Source: Symbiodinium kawagutii (lineage: Eukaryota > Sar > Dinophyceae > Suessiales > Symbiodiniaceae). Taken from it: 64,000 nt of DNA. Below are positions 1 through 12,679 of the stretch, in pieces (position 1 is the first letter of the stretch; the number at the start of each line of letters is the position of its first letter). The position numbers were made by a program, and so were the translations under genes. The notes below the pieces were generated by a model. It was not told the DNA's origin and did not search any database. It saw nothing but the letters and a program-made list of their open reading frames with translations. The stretch is from positions 1 through 64,000 of the forward strand of contig VSDK01026441.1 in NCBI GenBank assembly GCA_009767595.1. Direction: 5' to 3'.

Positions 1-1015
1 TTAATATTATTTTGTAGGGTTTTATTAATCCGGGGCTCAGATTACATTACTTGCTTACTTACCTGCCCACATACTTACCTACTTGTTTGCTTGCTTTCAT
101 GCATGCATACATGCATACATGGGCATGTTATACATACCAATTCGGTCCAGTGGATGACAAGATTTGCCTTTCACTGGCACTATGCAAACATAGTCACTCA
201 GTGCACTTTTGACGCATTATTGGCTTGCCGATGAAGGGTGAAGCGTGAAACACCACCTGACTACTACATGTGCTTCGGATTAATGCGGCATGATCTTGGT
301 TGCATGCCTACAATAACATATAGCAGCAGTAATAGTAATTCGTTGTAGGAGTACCAGTAGGAACACTAGCGGTGACACTAGTGGTAGCAGTAGTAGTGGC
401 AGGAATGGAGGTAGGGATGGGGGCCCTAAATTTGCACAATAGGACTGGCCACAAGTCCAATCTCCCTTTCGCTATCAACGTGTGGGATGAGGATTTGAGC
501 ACCCGTTGAACACGGATCGTTTCATACGCTGGTGAGTTCCGAAGAAAGATTGGCTCGACCCATACCAACACTACGGGAGGCCGAAGTGGGGGTGGCTGGT
601 GGATTGATTTCCAGGGTTCCGGATGCTTGGAACCATTTCGTGTTGTCTTGGCTGGCTGGCACCAAATTGAAAACCAAACCGTCAGATAAGTTTGATGAAC
701 ACAACTAGGCAACTAGGGTAGGTGGCAGTCATAGTGCATATAATTTGCCCGAGTGTAACTATAACTGTACCAGGATTCAGTCATACTGTGGGCCCATAGT
801 GATACGCCTATCTGTGGTTGAATCTGAATCGTTGTCATTCCCATTTAAAGTAAGTGGAACTATAGCTACAACTATCCAAGACCAAAGCCATCATCAATGG
901 CTATAACATATAGCTAGTTATAGCTATAACAACTATAACAATGGTTACAGGTTATAGCTAGCGATTATATGGCTATATGAAACCTATAGTTATCTACAAC
1001 CATAGCTAGCTGGAT
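1..1015. other. Non-coding, short repeats
   Basis: CTTACTTACC and CATGCATACATG repeats at 45-122; degenerate TATAGCTATAAC words at 855-1012. Minus-strand ORFs at 308-712 follow GTAGTAGTGG-type repeats and are not convincing. Confidence 0.6.
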
Positions 1016-1038
1016 TTATGAAGAAGATGCTGGGAGAG

Positions 1039-1131
1039 GCAGCGCTCCCAGGCTGTTCACTTGCCGTCCTTGGACCAGGAAGCTGCGCTGGTGGTGGAAT
1101 CTGGCAGCTATCGGGAGATTCACCAAGCTGC
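1039..1131 (+). CDS. Possible exon, unrecognised
   Basis: Between an AG (1037-1038) and a GT (1132-1133) the frame QRSQAVHLPSLDQEAALVVE... is open, with G/C-rich third positions as in dinoflagellate genes, and GC is above that of the flanks. No start or stop is included and no family is recognised. It could be chance. Confidence 0.25.
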
Positions 1132-1757
1132 GTGATCTTTGGGGACCAATTTTGACCCATTCGAATGGGTTAGGAACTGTTGGTCATGCTTGACACATCT
1201 TGACACGACCCATTCTTGGGAGTTCCAAGTTTCATGCACCAAGTTTCATTGAATGAAGCACAGTTCTGTTCTGATTGGGGAAACGGAAACAAAGAAGCAA
1301 AAGTGGAGGTGTACTGCAGATTGAAACTAGTTCATGGTTACATTGTCATGGTGTCTTTGTCTTTAAGCAATGAAAAACTGGTCAGGACAGTGGCAGCAAC
1401 AGTGGCCGCAAAAGAGCAGCGAAGGCTGAACCAGCAGCAACTTTAAAGAATCCTAAAGATGAAATCAATGGCAACAACATCCATTATTGATCACGATCAT
1501 GTGACTGCTGTCGAGAAAAATAGCAACAAGTATCTCACAAATTTCAGCTCATTCTTCAGTATCAAGGTTGCTTGTGACATCAGATACTGTCAGATTGAAT
1601 GGCTGGTGAGCATTGGAATAGATGAAATACATTGAAATTGCCAATATTTGCAGTACCTTGGCTTGGAACAATCGAACAAATGAGAACATAAGCGATTGAT
1701 TTCTCAAACTAATGTCCTGAGACATCACAACACCAGGCCCAGACAACCACAGGAGTC

Positions 1758-1946
1758 ATGCGCAGGAATCATGCGTACCCTGGGTTGCAACTGGGTATAC
1801 AAGATGTTCATCCTGCATCACTCAATAAGACGATCCGGGATTTCCTTTGTCTAACACCTTGTCGCTTTGCGATGCTTTGTGAACGAATTAACGATTTGAT
1901 TCGGGTGTGCTATGAAGTCATGGAGAGCGTGAAACACTTGGAGTAA
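1758..1946 (+). CDS. Unrecognised short ORF
   Basis: Sixty-two codons ending in CERINDLIRVCYEVMESVKHLE-like sequence. It is followed by further plus-strand candidates at 1995-2204 and 2423-2701, so the three may be exons of one gene. No domain seen; the start is uncertain. Confidence 0.2.
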   Translation: MRRNHAYPGLQLGIQDVHPASLNKTIRDFLCLTPCRFAMLCERINDLIRVCYEVMESVKHLE

Positions 1947-1994
1947 AGCCTCAATTTGTTGGCTTGACCAAGTTGGAGAGGGGAAACTGCCACG

Positions 1995-2204
1995 GTGGGC
2001 CAAGGTATTCTATTTCGGCTCTTCCCCAAGCCAAGCCGCGACCCTTTCTCCAGAGATCAGTTGCTGAATGTTGCTCACCTGAAAATCTCTCATGCATACT
2101 TAGACAGCCCTGGTTCAGGAACCACCCAGAAACTCTCTGCATACATCTCAGCCGCAAAGAAACCTTTTCACAGATGTATGAACCGCTGTCCTGAAACTGT
2201 GTAG
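1995..2204 (+). CDS. Unrecognised short ORF or exon
   Basis: The part after an AG near 2060 encodes LLNVAHLKISHAYLDSPGSG and further ordinary-looking sequence. A competing plus frame is open over the same bases. No known family. Confidence 0.22.
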   Translation: MGQGILFRLFPKPSRDPFSRDQLLNVAHLKISHAYLDSPGSGTTQKLSAYISAAKKPFHRCMNRCPETV

Positions 2205-2422
2205 GTGATCTGTCTATGGAAAATTTGTAGCTGTACTTAGCCTATCTTAGCCTCTCGTTCCACTGACTTGGCGCACTGAGTCATTGAAACTTTCCAGCAG
2301 TCATTTTAGATGCCAGCTGGGTTTCCCACCACCATTGATCTTCCCATAGCTGAGGGGAATCTACAAGGCCAGGTTTGCGCATCTGTGGCGCAGCCTAGTC
2401 CCTCACAGGTTCCCCGTGGTCA

Positions 2423-2701
2423 TTGATAGCTCAGAACTTAGACAGCCCCAAGTGCTTCCAGGAACTGTTCCATGCCTTGATATATTTAACCAGTCGCTAT
2501 GTCAGGTGTGCCTGGACTTCTATGGGAAACATGATGAAACATGTCATGTTCTGTGGATATATCAACCAATGGGTTCATCCTTTGGGACGGCAATTCCTGG
2601 AGGAGAAGCTTCGACGGAGCACTTTGTGGGCAGATGAGGCGCGATCTTCTTCCTCAGCTGTAGCCATTGATGTTGGAGGTTCATTGGATGACGGCGGTTG
2701 A
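2423..2701 (+). CDS. Unrecognised 92-codon ORF
   Basis: The ORF has balanced amino-acid use (QELFHALIYLTSRYVRCAW ... RQFLEEKLRRSTLWADEARS) and ends in a Ser/Ala/Gly-rich tail at TGA. Of the short ORFs in the first 4 kb it reads most like protein. A partial second frame overlaps it. The start codon is not ATG, so it would be a 3' exon if real. Confidence 0.33.
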   Translation: MIAQNLDSPKCFQELFHALIYLTSRYVRCAWTSMGNMMKHVMFCGYINQWVHPLGRQFLEEKLRRSTLWADEARSSSSAVAIDVGGSLDDGG

Positions 2702-4624
2702 TACTTACTGACCTATCCATGAATATGTGCCTTCAAATTCTACGGGTCACCAGAAAGTGGTGGCCACTGACGACGCCGGTGAGCAGGTGCCAATCCATGT
2801 CAACATGGAGTCTGTTTGTTTCATTTTTTCGCAATAGAATCGAACTGTCCTGGCTTATACTATTGGTTGCAAGTCCGGCTTCCTGAGTCATGGTTCAATT
2901 ACCCGAGGGCTTAGATTGGCATCAGGGGCCACGATTATGAAGGGAAAGTGGTGTGCCCGGTCCTGGCAGTAGATATTTTCAGATTGGCCCAAGGCACTGC
3001 TTATTCACCTGTTCCAGAAAAAACAAATGGTCTATTACTGGTTCGATAGGTGTTGGACTATCATCACAAACCTCAGTTGGCTGAGTTGCTAGGGAATGTG
3101 AGGAAAGACAGATGGTTTGTTCTTGTATTGGTGACTAGTGCTGCCCACTTGCCATCATCAAACCACGATTGATCATATATGAAACCACATGTATAATTAC
3201 ATGTAATATCATATATCCCGAGCCAATACCAACCATTCATATCATCCATACGCATATACTAAGCTGTCCATGTATGAAGCGCACATTCGTTCATATCACT
3301 CTGAGCCATCGTGGCACAGCTTCACCCGCCCAGGTGGGTTCCTTTGGCCGTCGGCAGCGTCGTGGCCATTGGCATGACAATCACAGGCGCGGGGGAAGAC
3401 ATTGGGAACGGGCTAGTCATGAATGGGCTATTAATGGGCTATTAATGAGCTAGTGGGCTAGTAATATCTAGTAATCATTAGTAATCATGAATGGGCCGAG
3501 GCCATTAGAATTGCTATCATGGGAACTGGGAAGATTAGGAAGCGGATGGAAGTGGCTAGTAGTTGATTAAAAATTGCTTAGTTTAGGTAGTGTCATCCTA
3601 ATGATTGTTGGTAAACATCGGCAACCGTCGGCAACCGTTACAATGCTTAGGGAGCACCTTTTTGTAATGATTAGTACTCTACTTGTATGAGCATACAATG
3701 CTCAGGTTACCAATGAAAATTTCAATGATCATTACCAATATAATGGTGAATGATTCATACTGGTACATCATGCTATCATGTTTCTTATTCGCTATGATGA
3801 TTAGTGTTCATCACGGTGAAGATGATTCGTACTGCTTAAGAATGGTGAACAGTGGTCTTCATTCACCATGACATGGTGAATAAGGGTTGATTTAATGGTT
3901 AATTACTGGTTGATACCGTCATTCAATCTGGTCAACAAACCATTTAATGCTTGATACCAATAACGGTTGATACCAGTTAATCATGATATGTTCATTCACT
4001 ATCATGGATTCTCATAACAACTAGTAGCCAGGAGCTGAAAATGAAAATAATGTGTCACACGAGCTGATGATGTATGGTGATATATACATGGGGAAGGATA
4101 GGGCGAGTTGCAGAGTGACTACATGACGTCAGCGGTGGACATAGTGGGAATGCCTGTTTGCAATTCCATCCTCAGGATAAACACTTGTGACATCCATTGT
4201 TGCAAATGGATATTCACTTTGGCAGTGGATGCTGAGAACAGGAAAGAAGCATGGTATGGTTAAACGGGCATGACCAACTGGGGGCATTGAATTTGCAGGT
4301 TCAGGGATCTATGTAGATAGGTGAATAGGTTGGAAATACATACAGGTTTGATGAAGTTTGCATACCTTGAATTTTCTGGAAGTACAGATGTGGTTTCCAA
4401 TGGCCAGAAAAGGATTTGATTAATTAGTTAATCGCAATAAGTTTCATGGGGATCATGCCGTCCTATGTCATGAGCAGAGAATCGGTTTTCTATGTTTTTC
4501 TGTTGCTGGAGGCGTTACAGCATGGAGGGCATTTGATATAGAGATAGGGGTCGAACCAGCTCGCACTGCTAACATCACAGCAACATATACTGTTGGGATG
4601 CGAACTACTGTCCATCTTTGGCTT
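2702..4624. other. Mostly non-coding
   Basis: 3420-4020 is dominated by degenerate ATTAGTAATCATGA and GGTTGATACC words. A GC-richer patch at 3330-3415 has a frame reading WVPLAVGSVVAIGMTITGAG that could be a small membrane exon; too short to annotate as a gene. Confidence 0.5.
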
Positions 4625-5023
4625 CTAGACATTGGTACGCGCAAGCACATCAAAAAAGACAAAATGATGTTCGTAGTCCGGCATACAGCTGCACATCCCT
4701 CCTCGGACATGGTATGATTTGGATGAGTTTAGATACACAACATCTCCCTGACGCCCTGACTCAAAATATCCTTGAAGCTTGCTTAGGTACTTTTCCCCTA
4801 AATGTCTTACTTGTTTGTCAACCTGTTTGTCCTCATCATATAACCATGGGTGCTTCAGGTTCTCCCAAGATTTGGGACCATGGCATACCTCAATGGTTTC
4901 ATCACGGAAATCTTGGAGCATCCTGTGCAGGGACACTCTCACGGATTGGTCTCGCACTTTGTCACCAGCTGCGAAAGAGGCCGCAGATGATGACGGCAGT
5001 GGTTGTTGCAGATGGAATGGCAA
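4625..5023 (-). CDS. Unrecognised 132-codon ORF
   Basis: A minus-strand ORF with well-mixed composition: DKVRDQSVRVSLHRMLQDF, then a W/K-rich middle, ending EHHFVFFDVLARTNV. Codons are varied and not repeat-driven. The overlapping plus-strand ORF (4618-5055) is richer in C/H/W, as expected of a shadow. No known domain recognised; it may be part of a spliced gene. Confidence 0.38.
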   Translation of the reverse strand: MPFHLQQPLPSSSAASFAAGDKVRDQSVRVSLHRMLQDFRDETIEVCHGPKSWENLKHPWLYDEDKQVDKQVRHLGEKYLSKLQGYFESGRQGDVVYLNSSKSYHVRGGMCSCMPDYEHHFVFFDVLARTNV

Positions 5024-5215
5024 TTTTACTCAAGAGAATATCTGGTTTGGTTTGAACATTGAGGCCCCTCCATTGAACCTACCTGGGACGTTAAACGCTC
5101 TAAGCAGCAGGCATTGTGAGGGGATGATCAGCTTCACTGAGCACTGTGGCCGGGAGACTCACTGCTCTCGGCAACAAGGGACAGGGATACTGGCAACAAA
5201 GGATACGGGCTACAT

Positions 5216-5479
5216 ATGTCGCTGCGGGCTACACTCTTTGTCTTTCGCATGGATGCGCTATTGACACGCTCATGTTGCAAGGCAAACGTGCCCCTGCTCG
5301 AAGGTGCTTTTGGCTTTTCTAAATCCAGATTCCATTGTGTAAGTATCAGATACAACGAGGAAGTGGGACACAGACTGATATCGGACACATATATACAGAA
5401 TTCATTTCTAGTGAAGGATGGAATGTTTATGCTTCGTGAATGTCTTGGAGACTGTGTACAGTATGAGCGAAAGCTTTGA
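5216..5479 (+). CDS. Unrecognised 87-codon ORF
   Basis: Plus strand, reading ANVPLLEGAFGFSKSRFHCV and ending VQYERKL before TGA. It lies divergently from the ORF at 4625-5023. No domain recognised. Confidence 0.28.
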   Translation: MSLRATLFVFRMDALLTRSCCKANVPLLEGAFGFSKSRFHCVSIRYNEEVGHRLISDTYIQNSFLVKDGMFMLRECLGDCVQYERKL

Positions 5480-7620
5480 ACGAACTGCCCTCAAAGAAGA
5501 AGGTGAAGCGTGCAGCTGGCTGTGAATCGCAAGCCACACGCGAAGGAAGGGTGCTCAGTGCCCAGCTACGCTGTCAAAAGGCCCCAACTACAGTAAATAA
5601 GAATGACATTGGGTAACACCAAAAATGAAACGCACCACAAAGCGTGACCTGATTGTGACATCGATGGCTTCACAACTCTCCCCACCCTTCGCAAAGTGAA
5701 TCGATAGATGTTCTGGGCGCGGCCGCTTGGGCGTTCTGAGAGCTGGGGGCTGGAACATGCTGGAACCAGCTTTCGCCACAAGATACAGCGAGATGTCTGT
5801 CTTTGACGCAGAATGACGTGTGGTGATTCACCAAGTCCAAGATCCCTTCAACCATCTTCCTCCAAAAAAAACAGCGAGTATCTGCCGATGTTTTTCTGTT
5901 GAATCCATCTGCCTGTTGCTTCCTGTTGCCATTCAGATCATAAACAGACTTCAACAGGCGGCTGCCGCTGCTGCGAAACGTGAAGCAAGTAGAGGGGGTT
6001 GCTTGGACTCGACAGCGACGTGGTCCAACACACTTGTTGTTTGTTTTGATTCTTAATGGAAAGTTGTGGTAACCAATGGTGATCGATTCAGCGAGAGCTA
6101 TGGTAACCGAGGGGACGCACAGGTGGTTTGGTTACTAGTTTTGTTTAATGATTCACAATGGTTGATGACTGTTGTATTGCGACTGTCAGTTGATGACTGG
6201 TTAGTTAGGAGATCATCACGTCCCTGCCTGTTGCTGATCATCAAGCAATAGTGCGTGAGACAATAGCCCTGCAAGATAATCAGCATCAAATACAACATGG
6301 TGCAGCTGCGAAGTTGGATTAGGGAACAGAATGTTTTAGATGATTCTTGGAGGAAATTTTGTCATGGTACATGATATTAGTTCACAGGTGAGTTTGGGAG
6401 CATTGATCCTGCATCTCTATGGCAGGATTGCAGTTGATTCAAAAGAATTTCAGGTTGGGGCCCCACACAACTATCGTTGATTGTCACCATCATGCAGTAG
6501 AGATATCGTGCTGTTTATAAGCATGATTTGCCGGCCATTGCCGTGCTTTACTAGGATAGTTTCGTTTTTAGACTCTATTGGGTTGATGTCAACAAATATA
6601 ACTCACTCAACTATACATAGAGAAAAGAGCCAGGTTCTTATGAATCATTGATACGACAAACGAGTGATGGCCACAGCATTTGCTGAAGCTTCAACAGTTT
6701 GGCCCATGTTGACCATTTGATGAATGCACTATCTTCAGCCATCATGCGCCATCATTAATCAAAATTCAACCACTATCAGCCCCAACAATACTTTCTTTTC
6801 ACCTGATCTTGCTGGTGCGAATATCCCATACATGTATTTGCGTTGTACATTTGCACATTGAGATGTCCAAACATGTGTATGTGTTCAGCTAATTGCATAA
6901 TGCTGGGTTGAATGTTTATCTGACACCAGCGTTTGTGGGCCGCTTATAGTCAATCAACCGGGGATCCTTTGATCGACAGGAAGAAACCTGAACTAATGAT
7001 ACACTCACAACTTACTGTGGACGCCAGCACTTTCTGATCATGTTGCGTACCAATACCTATCCACTTTTGGTCCACTGTGTATGTCTGAAAACTGCTCATC
7101 CTACCATTGCGAAAGTTTGGCATCGATGAGTTTGTTGTCTTTTTAGCAATTGCGTTTCATTTCCTCCAGCAAATCCAAAATTCATGATTTTGCTGGTTCG
7201 ATCTTATAAAGCTTCTGGTCATCCTCCAGGGATCCTTCCCAGTCCAAATATCAGCAGAGAACTTTAGGTCCAGCGGAATTGCAGGTGCAAGATTCATACT
7301 CCTAGAAAGTGATTCAGATGACTAGCATATCAGATGATGATAATAAAATGTAGCACATTTACCATGTTTCAGAGCATGTGTAGAGTGCACAGAGGTGTTG
7401 ATACATAGTGTACATTTGTACTTTCAGAGTATGATGTGTTTTTGCTTCAGAAATTACAGAAGTGATGTTAGTAATATATGTTATGATACCATACCTGAGA
7501 GCAAAACAGAACAATACATGTGCATGTGTCTTTGTTTGCAGTTATTTACAAACGCAAATCTACCCGTATTCAATATGTACATGAACATGTTTACATCGTG
7601 TGTATATGTATGTATCTCTT

Positions 7621-7660
7621 TAAATATATTTATATATACATATGTATATATATATATATG
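7621..7660 (+). repeat. TA microsatellite
   Basis: TATATA repeats with ACATATG interruptions, followed by a TG-rich stretch to about 7730. Confidence 0.85.
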
Positions 7661-7919
7661 TTAGATACATACATTCGTACGTACGTGTACAGGATGTATT
7701 TCTGCATGTGCGTGTGTGTGTGCACATGTTTTTGCATATATACTGGTCGCCAACAAGCGTCTTCCAAGGCCTGCCGCAGTCGCGGTCCCTGCCGGAGCTT
7801 CCCAAGAGGAGGCGAGTGCCGATGAAATGACAGAAGTGATGTGCTGAGTCAGCAGAATCCGAAGGAAATCTGTAGCTGTACTGAATTTTAGTGATGCATA
7901 TGGCTGGATCAACATAGGG

Positions 7920-8003
7920 GACTCCATAGTTATGGACGGTTTCTTACTGCAAGTAGTTAGTATTGGATGATTTGGGGAGTCCCATGTTTGGAGACACACC
8001 TAT
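7920..8003 (-). repeat. MITE-like repeat (copy D, diverged)
   Basis: The reverse complement reads GTGTCTCCAAACATGGGACT, CCCCAAATCATCCAATACTA, then diverges. The left third is clearly related to copy A; the right part is uncertain. Confidence 0.45.
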
Positions 8004-8647
8004 ATGTGTATTTGAATATACTTCATCCAGTTATGAACTGTTTTTATGCATAAATGTAAATATACTGTATATGTATATACATATGTAAATATACAAATAT
8101 ATGGGGGGTAATGATTCATCCTCGAGGGTGTTTGTAAATCTAATCACAAGCAGCCACTCTTTCCCCAAATCTTTTGGTTTTCATAGATGCATTCATGCGA
8201 AAAGTGGTAGAACGTTTTAGTTTTCCAGCTTGACTTATTTACTCACTAGTAATTAACTATGACTCAGATTTGGGGCAACGAATTCATTTCCAGGATGTCA
8301 TGAGTCCATTTGATGCTCCTCGCTGGTAGTTGAACGCACTTCTCCCAACGAAAAGATCCGAAGATACTCTGAGGAAAGCAGCTCTGATTGTAGGTTCCTA
8401 GAGTTGTGATAGAAACTGGCTACTCATCACATCTCATCACAGGGAGTAGCCAGGGTTGGTTGGAGGTTCATCCCATTCTGGCCCTGGTACCCTCGCCCCA
8501 CATTTTTGCCTGTCAACCTCCACAGGTCCCACGCACGCGACGAAGAAAAAGATGACGAGCCGCTGGGAACCTGATGTGATAGAATTGCGCTATTGGTGTC
8601 GATGGTTTGAGCTACCGATGGTGTATCCAATGTCAGATATACAATGA

Positions 8648-8669
8648 TATACATATATATATATATATC
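8648..8669 (+). repeat. TA microsatellite
   Basis: Short pure (AT)n run. Confidence 0.8.
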
Positions 8670-8848
8670 TAGACATAAGAATATATAAGATGTTATAAGA
8701 TCTATGAGATTTTATATATGCCTATTGGTAGCAATTCGGTAAGCAGATTAGTGCTATGATAATCAAGGGTGTTTAACCAACAATACGTGGTAGAGCAATT
8801 CTACTGCTATGACTATGATTCATTGAGCTCATTCATGGCTCAATTCGA

Positions 8849-9050
8849 GTGGTGAACGACCCAAGTGGTGAACAACGACAGCAAGTTGCAGGTTGCGCTC
8901 TTCCTTCGGTTCAACCACCAGCGCCGGTGAGGTCTTTCTTCCCATCGGCTCCGCTGGATCCGGAGGAGGTGCGCTCCGTGATGCGGAAGAAGATCGTGGA
9001 CACCACCTCCCAGGACCCGTGTATCCGTGCCGCCGTTCCAAGCTGCAAAG
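8849..9050 (+). CDS. Possible exon, GC3-rich
   Basis: The frame encodes VQPPAPVRSFFPSAPLDPEE and VRSVMRKKIVDTTSQDPCIR with a strong preference for G/C at third positions (CTG GAT CCG GAG GAG GTG CGC and so on), in contrast to the AT-rich flanks. That pattern is what dinoflagellate coding exons look like. After about 9050 the frame runs into TTG/TGG-rich low complexity, so I end it there. No family recognised. Confidence 0.38.
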
Positions 9051-10068
9051 CACAGTGTTTTTCTTCAAAGAAGAAGAGATTAATGTTGTTGGTTGGTTTG
9101 TTGCGCGTGGTGGAGGTGGTGGTGGTGTTTTTTTCTCTCTCGTGGTTTGTGCCATTGTTGTGTTTTGTTTTCGTTTCCTCTAGTGTGGATGTTTGTTCTA
9201 TTGACTTTTATTGTTTGTGCTGTTGGTCTTGTTTTGTCGGTTCTTGTTTTTTCCATATTGATGCTTTCCAGTGCTCTTCTAGGCCTTCGCTAGTGGCTTG
9301 GTAGTAGCAATACATTTTGAGGAGTTGCATCTAGCACAATGGTTGGTCAATGTTCATCACGATACCCGTACCAACATGCAGTGATTAGCATCATCGAAGA
9401 AGTCTTAGCCAACAACAGTGTGCAGGAGAGGTGCCTTTCAACCAAACATCATTTTGAAAAGACAAGCGTCATCACTGGAAGTATAGAAGCATCCCCATGG
9501 TATTCCATATGTATTTCCATGTATTTCTTAGCCATAACGATCTCATTGGATTAGATCTGCGAAGCGCCATGTGACATGCGACCGACATTGCTGGGAGGTG
9601 AGCCGCCGGGGGGAAATCAATTTTGCTCTTAGGTGCATGGATGAGCCCATAACAATCAATTCAACATATGGATGTTTTGATATGGGCTCATCCATTTTGA
9701 TATGATATGTGATATGTTATGTATGAACGAAGTGTGTGAGATCACATATCTTGATATGATATTTGGTGATAGAATGCAATACACATAGGTTATGAGAGAA
9801 CATGTAGCTGTTGGATCTGATATCGACATAAATTTTGTGTTGTCATACATGATGCATAATTCCTAGGAGTTTTTGGCTGTGATGCTTGAGTTGGAAGGGG
9901 TGATCCGGCTTGGGTTGTTTTGATTCTCTTGCACACTCCGTCAATTTTTGTTTTTGTGAGTCACCCACACAATGCTGATCGCTTGTGTCAGGTTTTAGGG
10001 TTGAACCGTCCTCAAGCAAGGTGGTTGGCTTCGGATCCCATTAGAAGAGTATTTCTGACCTGTTTTCA
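9051..10068. other. No recognised gene
   Basis: A TTG/TGG-rich stretch to 9290, a weak plus ORF at 9339-9554, and the perfect 15-bp hairpin at 9637-9695 within GATATGATAT-like sequence. Confidence 0.5.
9637..9695. repeat. Perfect 15-bp inverted repeat (hairpin)
   Basis: ATGGATGAGCCCATA (9637-9651) and TATGGGCTCATCCAT (9681-9695) are exact reverse complements with a 29-nt loop. Confidence 0.85.
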
Positions 10069-10195
10069 GCACCGTCGCAGAGGACAAGATTGCTGTCGAA
10101 CGGTTGAAGATGGATACCCAACGATTTGGGCAAACTGTTCCTGGACTGCACCAATTGCTGAGCAGCGGAGACCCTATTGGATTGCGGGAGACACA
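10069..10195 (+). CDS. Possible exon between splice-like signals
   Basis: TGACCTGTTTTCAG precedes the stretch, and the frame inside reads VAEDKIAVERLKMDTQRFGQ then TVPGLHQLLSSGDPIGLRET. It ends at ACACAG followed by GA, a donor variant reported in Symbiodinium. Composition is protein-like; the other plus-strand frame (9920-10231) is R/C/W-rich and probably a shadow. Confidence 0.33.
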
Positions 10196-11977
10196 GGAGT
10201 AGTCCTTTGGGAGTTGAAACATTCAGCATGAACACTATCACAGCAATGCCCCTGAAGTTTGAAAAACGGCAGGCTAATCATTCGGTGTCCAAGATGAACC
10301 CTGAAGATCTATGAGCTTACTGAGCTTCAGAGCACTCTTCTGCCTGTTGTAGTGACCTTTATTGCCCACCAAGATACTTGGGGCACCCACAGGGGATCTC
10401 CATCCTGGATCGAAATGGGTTTTAATGGCATGTGGGGGGCAGCATTCTTTCCATATTGAGTTGATTTGTGACTTTTTGCATGATTGACTTTCAACATGTT
10501 CAACAAATACTAAGTCTGTTAAGCCTTTTGTTAGGCCTTTGAATATTAATTGTCCTGGTTAAGGCATGTTGTTTTCTCCAAGTAACATGATTTTCGATCA
10601 CCAAGAAGTCAGGTGCATCAGCACTAGTACGAGCCTAGTAGCAGTATGTAGCAGTAGCAGTACTTGTTAGCTGGTCACTCTTCAATTATACAGTAGTCTG
10701 AACTATTATTCAATAATGATGTTCACTGTCTCATCTTAAGTATAGTTACTCTTTGGTTATTTTGACTATGATTAACAAATGATATTAAGTGGTTAATCTC
10801 AACTATGGTTACTCATGGTTATCAATGATGTTAGCTGGTTGATCTGACCCTGAACTATGATTACTTGCATGACTGAACTGGTTATTTTGACTGGTCCTTG
10901 CTGTTGCTGTTGTGTTTGATGACTCACATCACGTGCCAGAGGCCATTGAGCGCTTTCGCAGTGCAGCCACGGTGCACGGCTGAGCCGCCAAATGAGATCA
11001 GCCACGGCGGTCAAGACGAGGAATGACATGATTCATGATGATTCTCCATTGATGATGGTCATTTGGTGGTTTACTTATGAGACTGATTCTTGTCCTCTTC
11101 TCTTGTGCAGGGTTTTCGCCTACAGTAAGGGTTTTCCCTCATTGAGGCCAATATAATCCATCAATGAGACTGATTGTTGTTTGCATATATGTTTGCATTG
11201 ATGGATTTATTTATCGACCAGTATTATCATATAGTGCAGGTTTACAAGGGCACGGTATATTGTGACTGTCAATGAATGTGTAATGGGAAATTCATATTGG
11301 TAAATTCAAGTTTGCCATATTCAAATTGGGATTTTGCTCTAAATTTGAGTCGCTTATCACTGTGGATATCCTATCAAGAATGATTGATCAGATTCGCTAA
11401 CTTCTGTGTGCGATGTGTTTTCACCCAATGAAGGTATCAATAGAGTGGTTGAGCAAGCTCTCTCAAGCATCCAGAAACAACCTGTTTTGATATTTGAACC
11501 ATCCCGATACCCATCATGTAGCGATGGGAGCTCCTGCTGATTTTCGGCCTGGTGGGGCAGAGTTTGCAGGCAGGGTGTAGGGGCTATCATCCAAAACATA
11601 TGGGGGTTCAGTATTATGGGCCCTGGTGCATGATTGGAGAAAGCTGGATTTCCATGAATATGAAATTACCTGAGCTGGTCGATTCATGGAGATGCCAATG
11701 GCAGCAGCATTGGAGGATAAACAGAAGAACAACCACGCATCATAATGGCAGATATTTTCTGAGTGAAGATAAGGAGGTGAATTATGTTCAAAGTTTTCTG
11801 AGGACCAGATTCTAATCCTCACAGTGGGGATTTTTTCCATGTACATGTGCACCCCCAAGTCACCCATGGCTTCTCCCAAAAGATGGCCAGAACAAGATGT
11901 CTATTCCATATGGTTTGAAAACATTTGAAATATTGTGCAGCAAGTGACCGACCCAATAGATTTATCAAGATTTTTTT

Positions 11978-12070
11978 CCAGACGAGGGTTTCTCAAAATA
12001 GGGGTACCCCCAAATCATCCAATATCAACCATTCAAAGTTATAGACCAACCATTTTCGGGGTGGCAATGT
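11978..12070 (+). repeat. Short dispersed repeat, MITE-like (copy A)
   Basis: GTTTCTCAAAATAGG, GTACCCCCAAATCATCCAAT, ATCAACC, then CCAACCATTTTCGGGGTGGC. The same words in the same order recur at 24085-24180 and 49636-49735 (reverse orientation), and more distantly at 7920-8003. Confidence 0.6.
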
Positions 12071-12679
12071 CCCAAGTGTCACCTTGGGAGTTCGGATGTA
12101 GGAACAGCAGCTCTCACCCTTGAGCCTTTGACTTGGATGCCCATGGTCACATCACAAGGTGGTGCTCCCTTAGATTCGTGATTCAGCATGATCACCATCC
12201 ATTCTTTGATTAGGTTAGCTATTCACCTAACTATCAACTAGCCATCAATCAACTACTATTAGATGTCTATCCTTTCGCTATTAGCTGCCATTCATCAACC
12301 CTTATTGGATATCGTAAGCTGTTTCTCACCTAGTGGCTGTTCATCAACAAGCCCTGAGTCGTGGGTGACATCCTGGACCACTTCCTTCGCACGAGGTGAG
12401 AGCTGCCGGACACGAGGAATACGTGCAGCCACTCGCAGCGATGTGGGAGGGGGTGTTGCGACCCAGAACTGTTAGGGTCTATGGACGTATGTGTTAAGAC
12501 ATACTTATGTATGTTTATGAAAATTTGCATTTATATGTGCTTGACCAACAACAACGGTATATATGCTCACATCAACAATATGGGTATACAGCCTCCCAAA
12601 ATATTTGTATGTGACCTTCAAGAGCCGAGCTGGTTAACCATGACGGTTACTGACTATTAATGAAAAACCATAAACCTGC

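Larger units (their letters stand above)
5480..8848. other. No recognised gene
   Basis: A minus-strand ORF at 5670-5954 and shorter ones have no recognisable domain. The rest is AT-rich unique sequence with TA/TG repeats at 7621-7740 and 8038-8105 and the MITE-like copy D. Confidence 0.5.
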
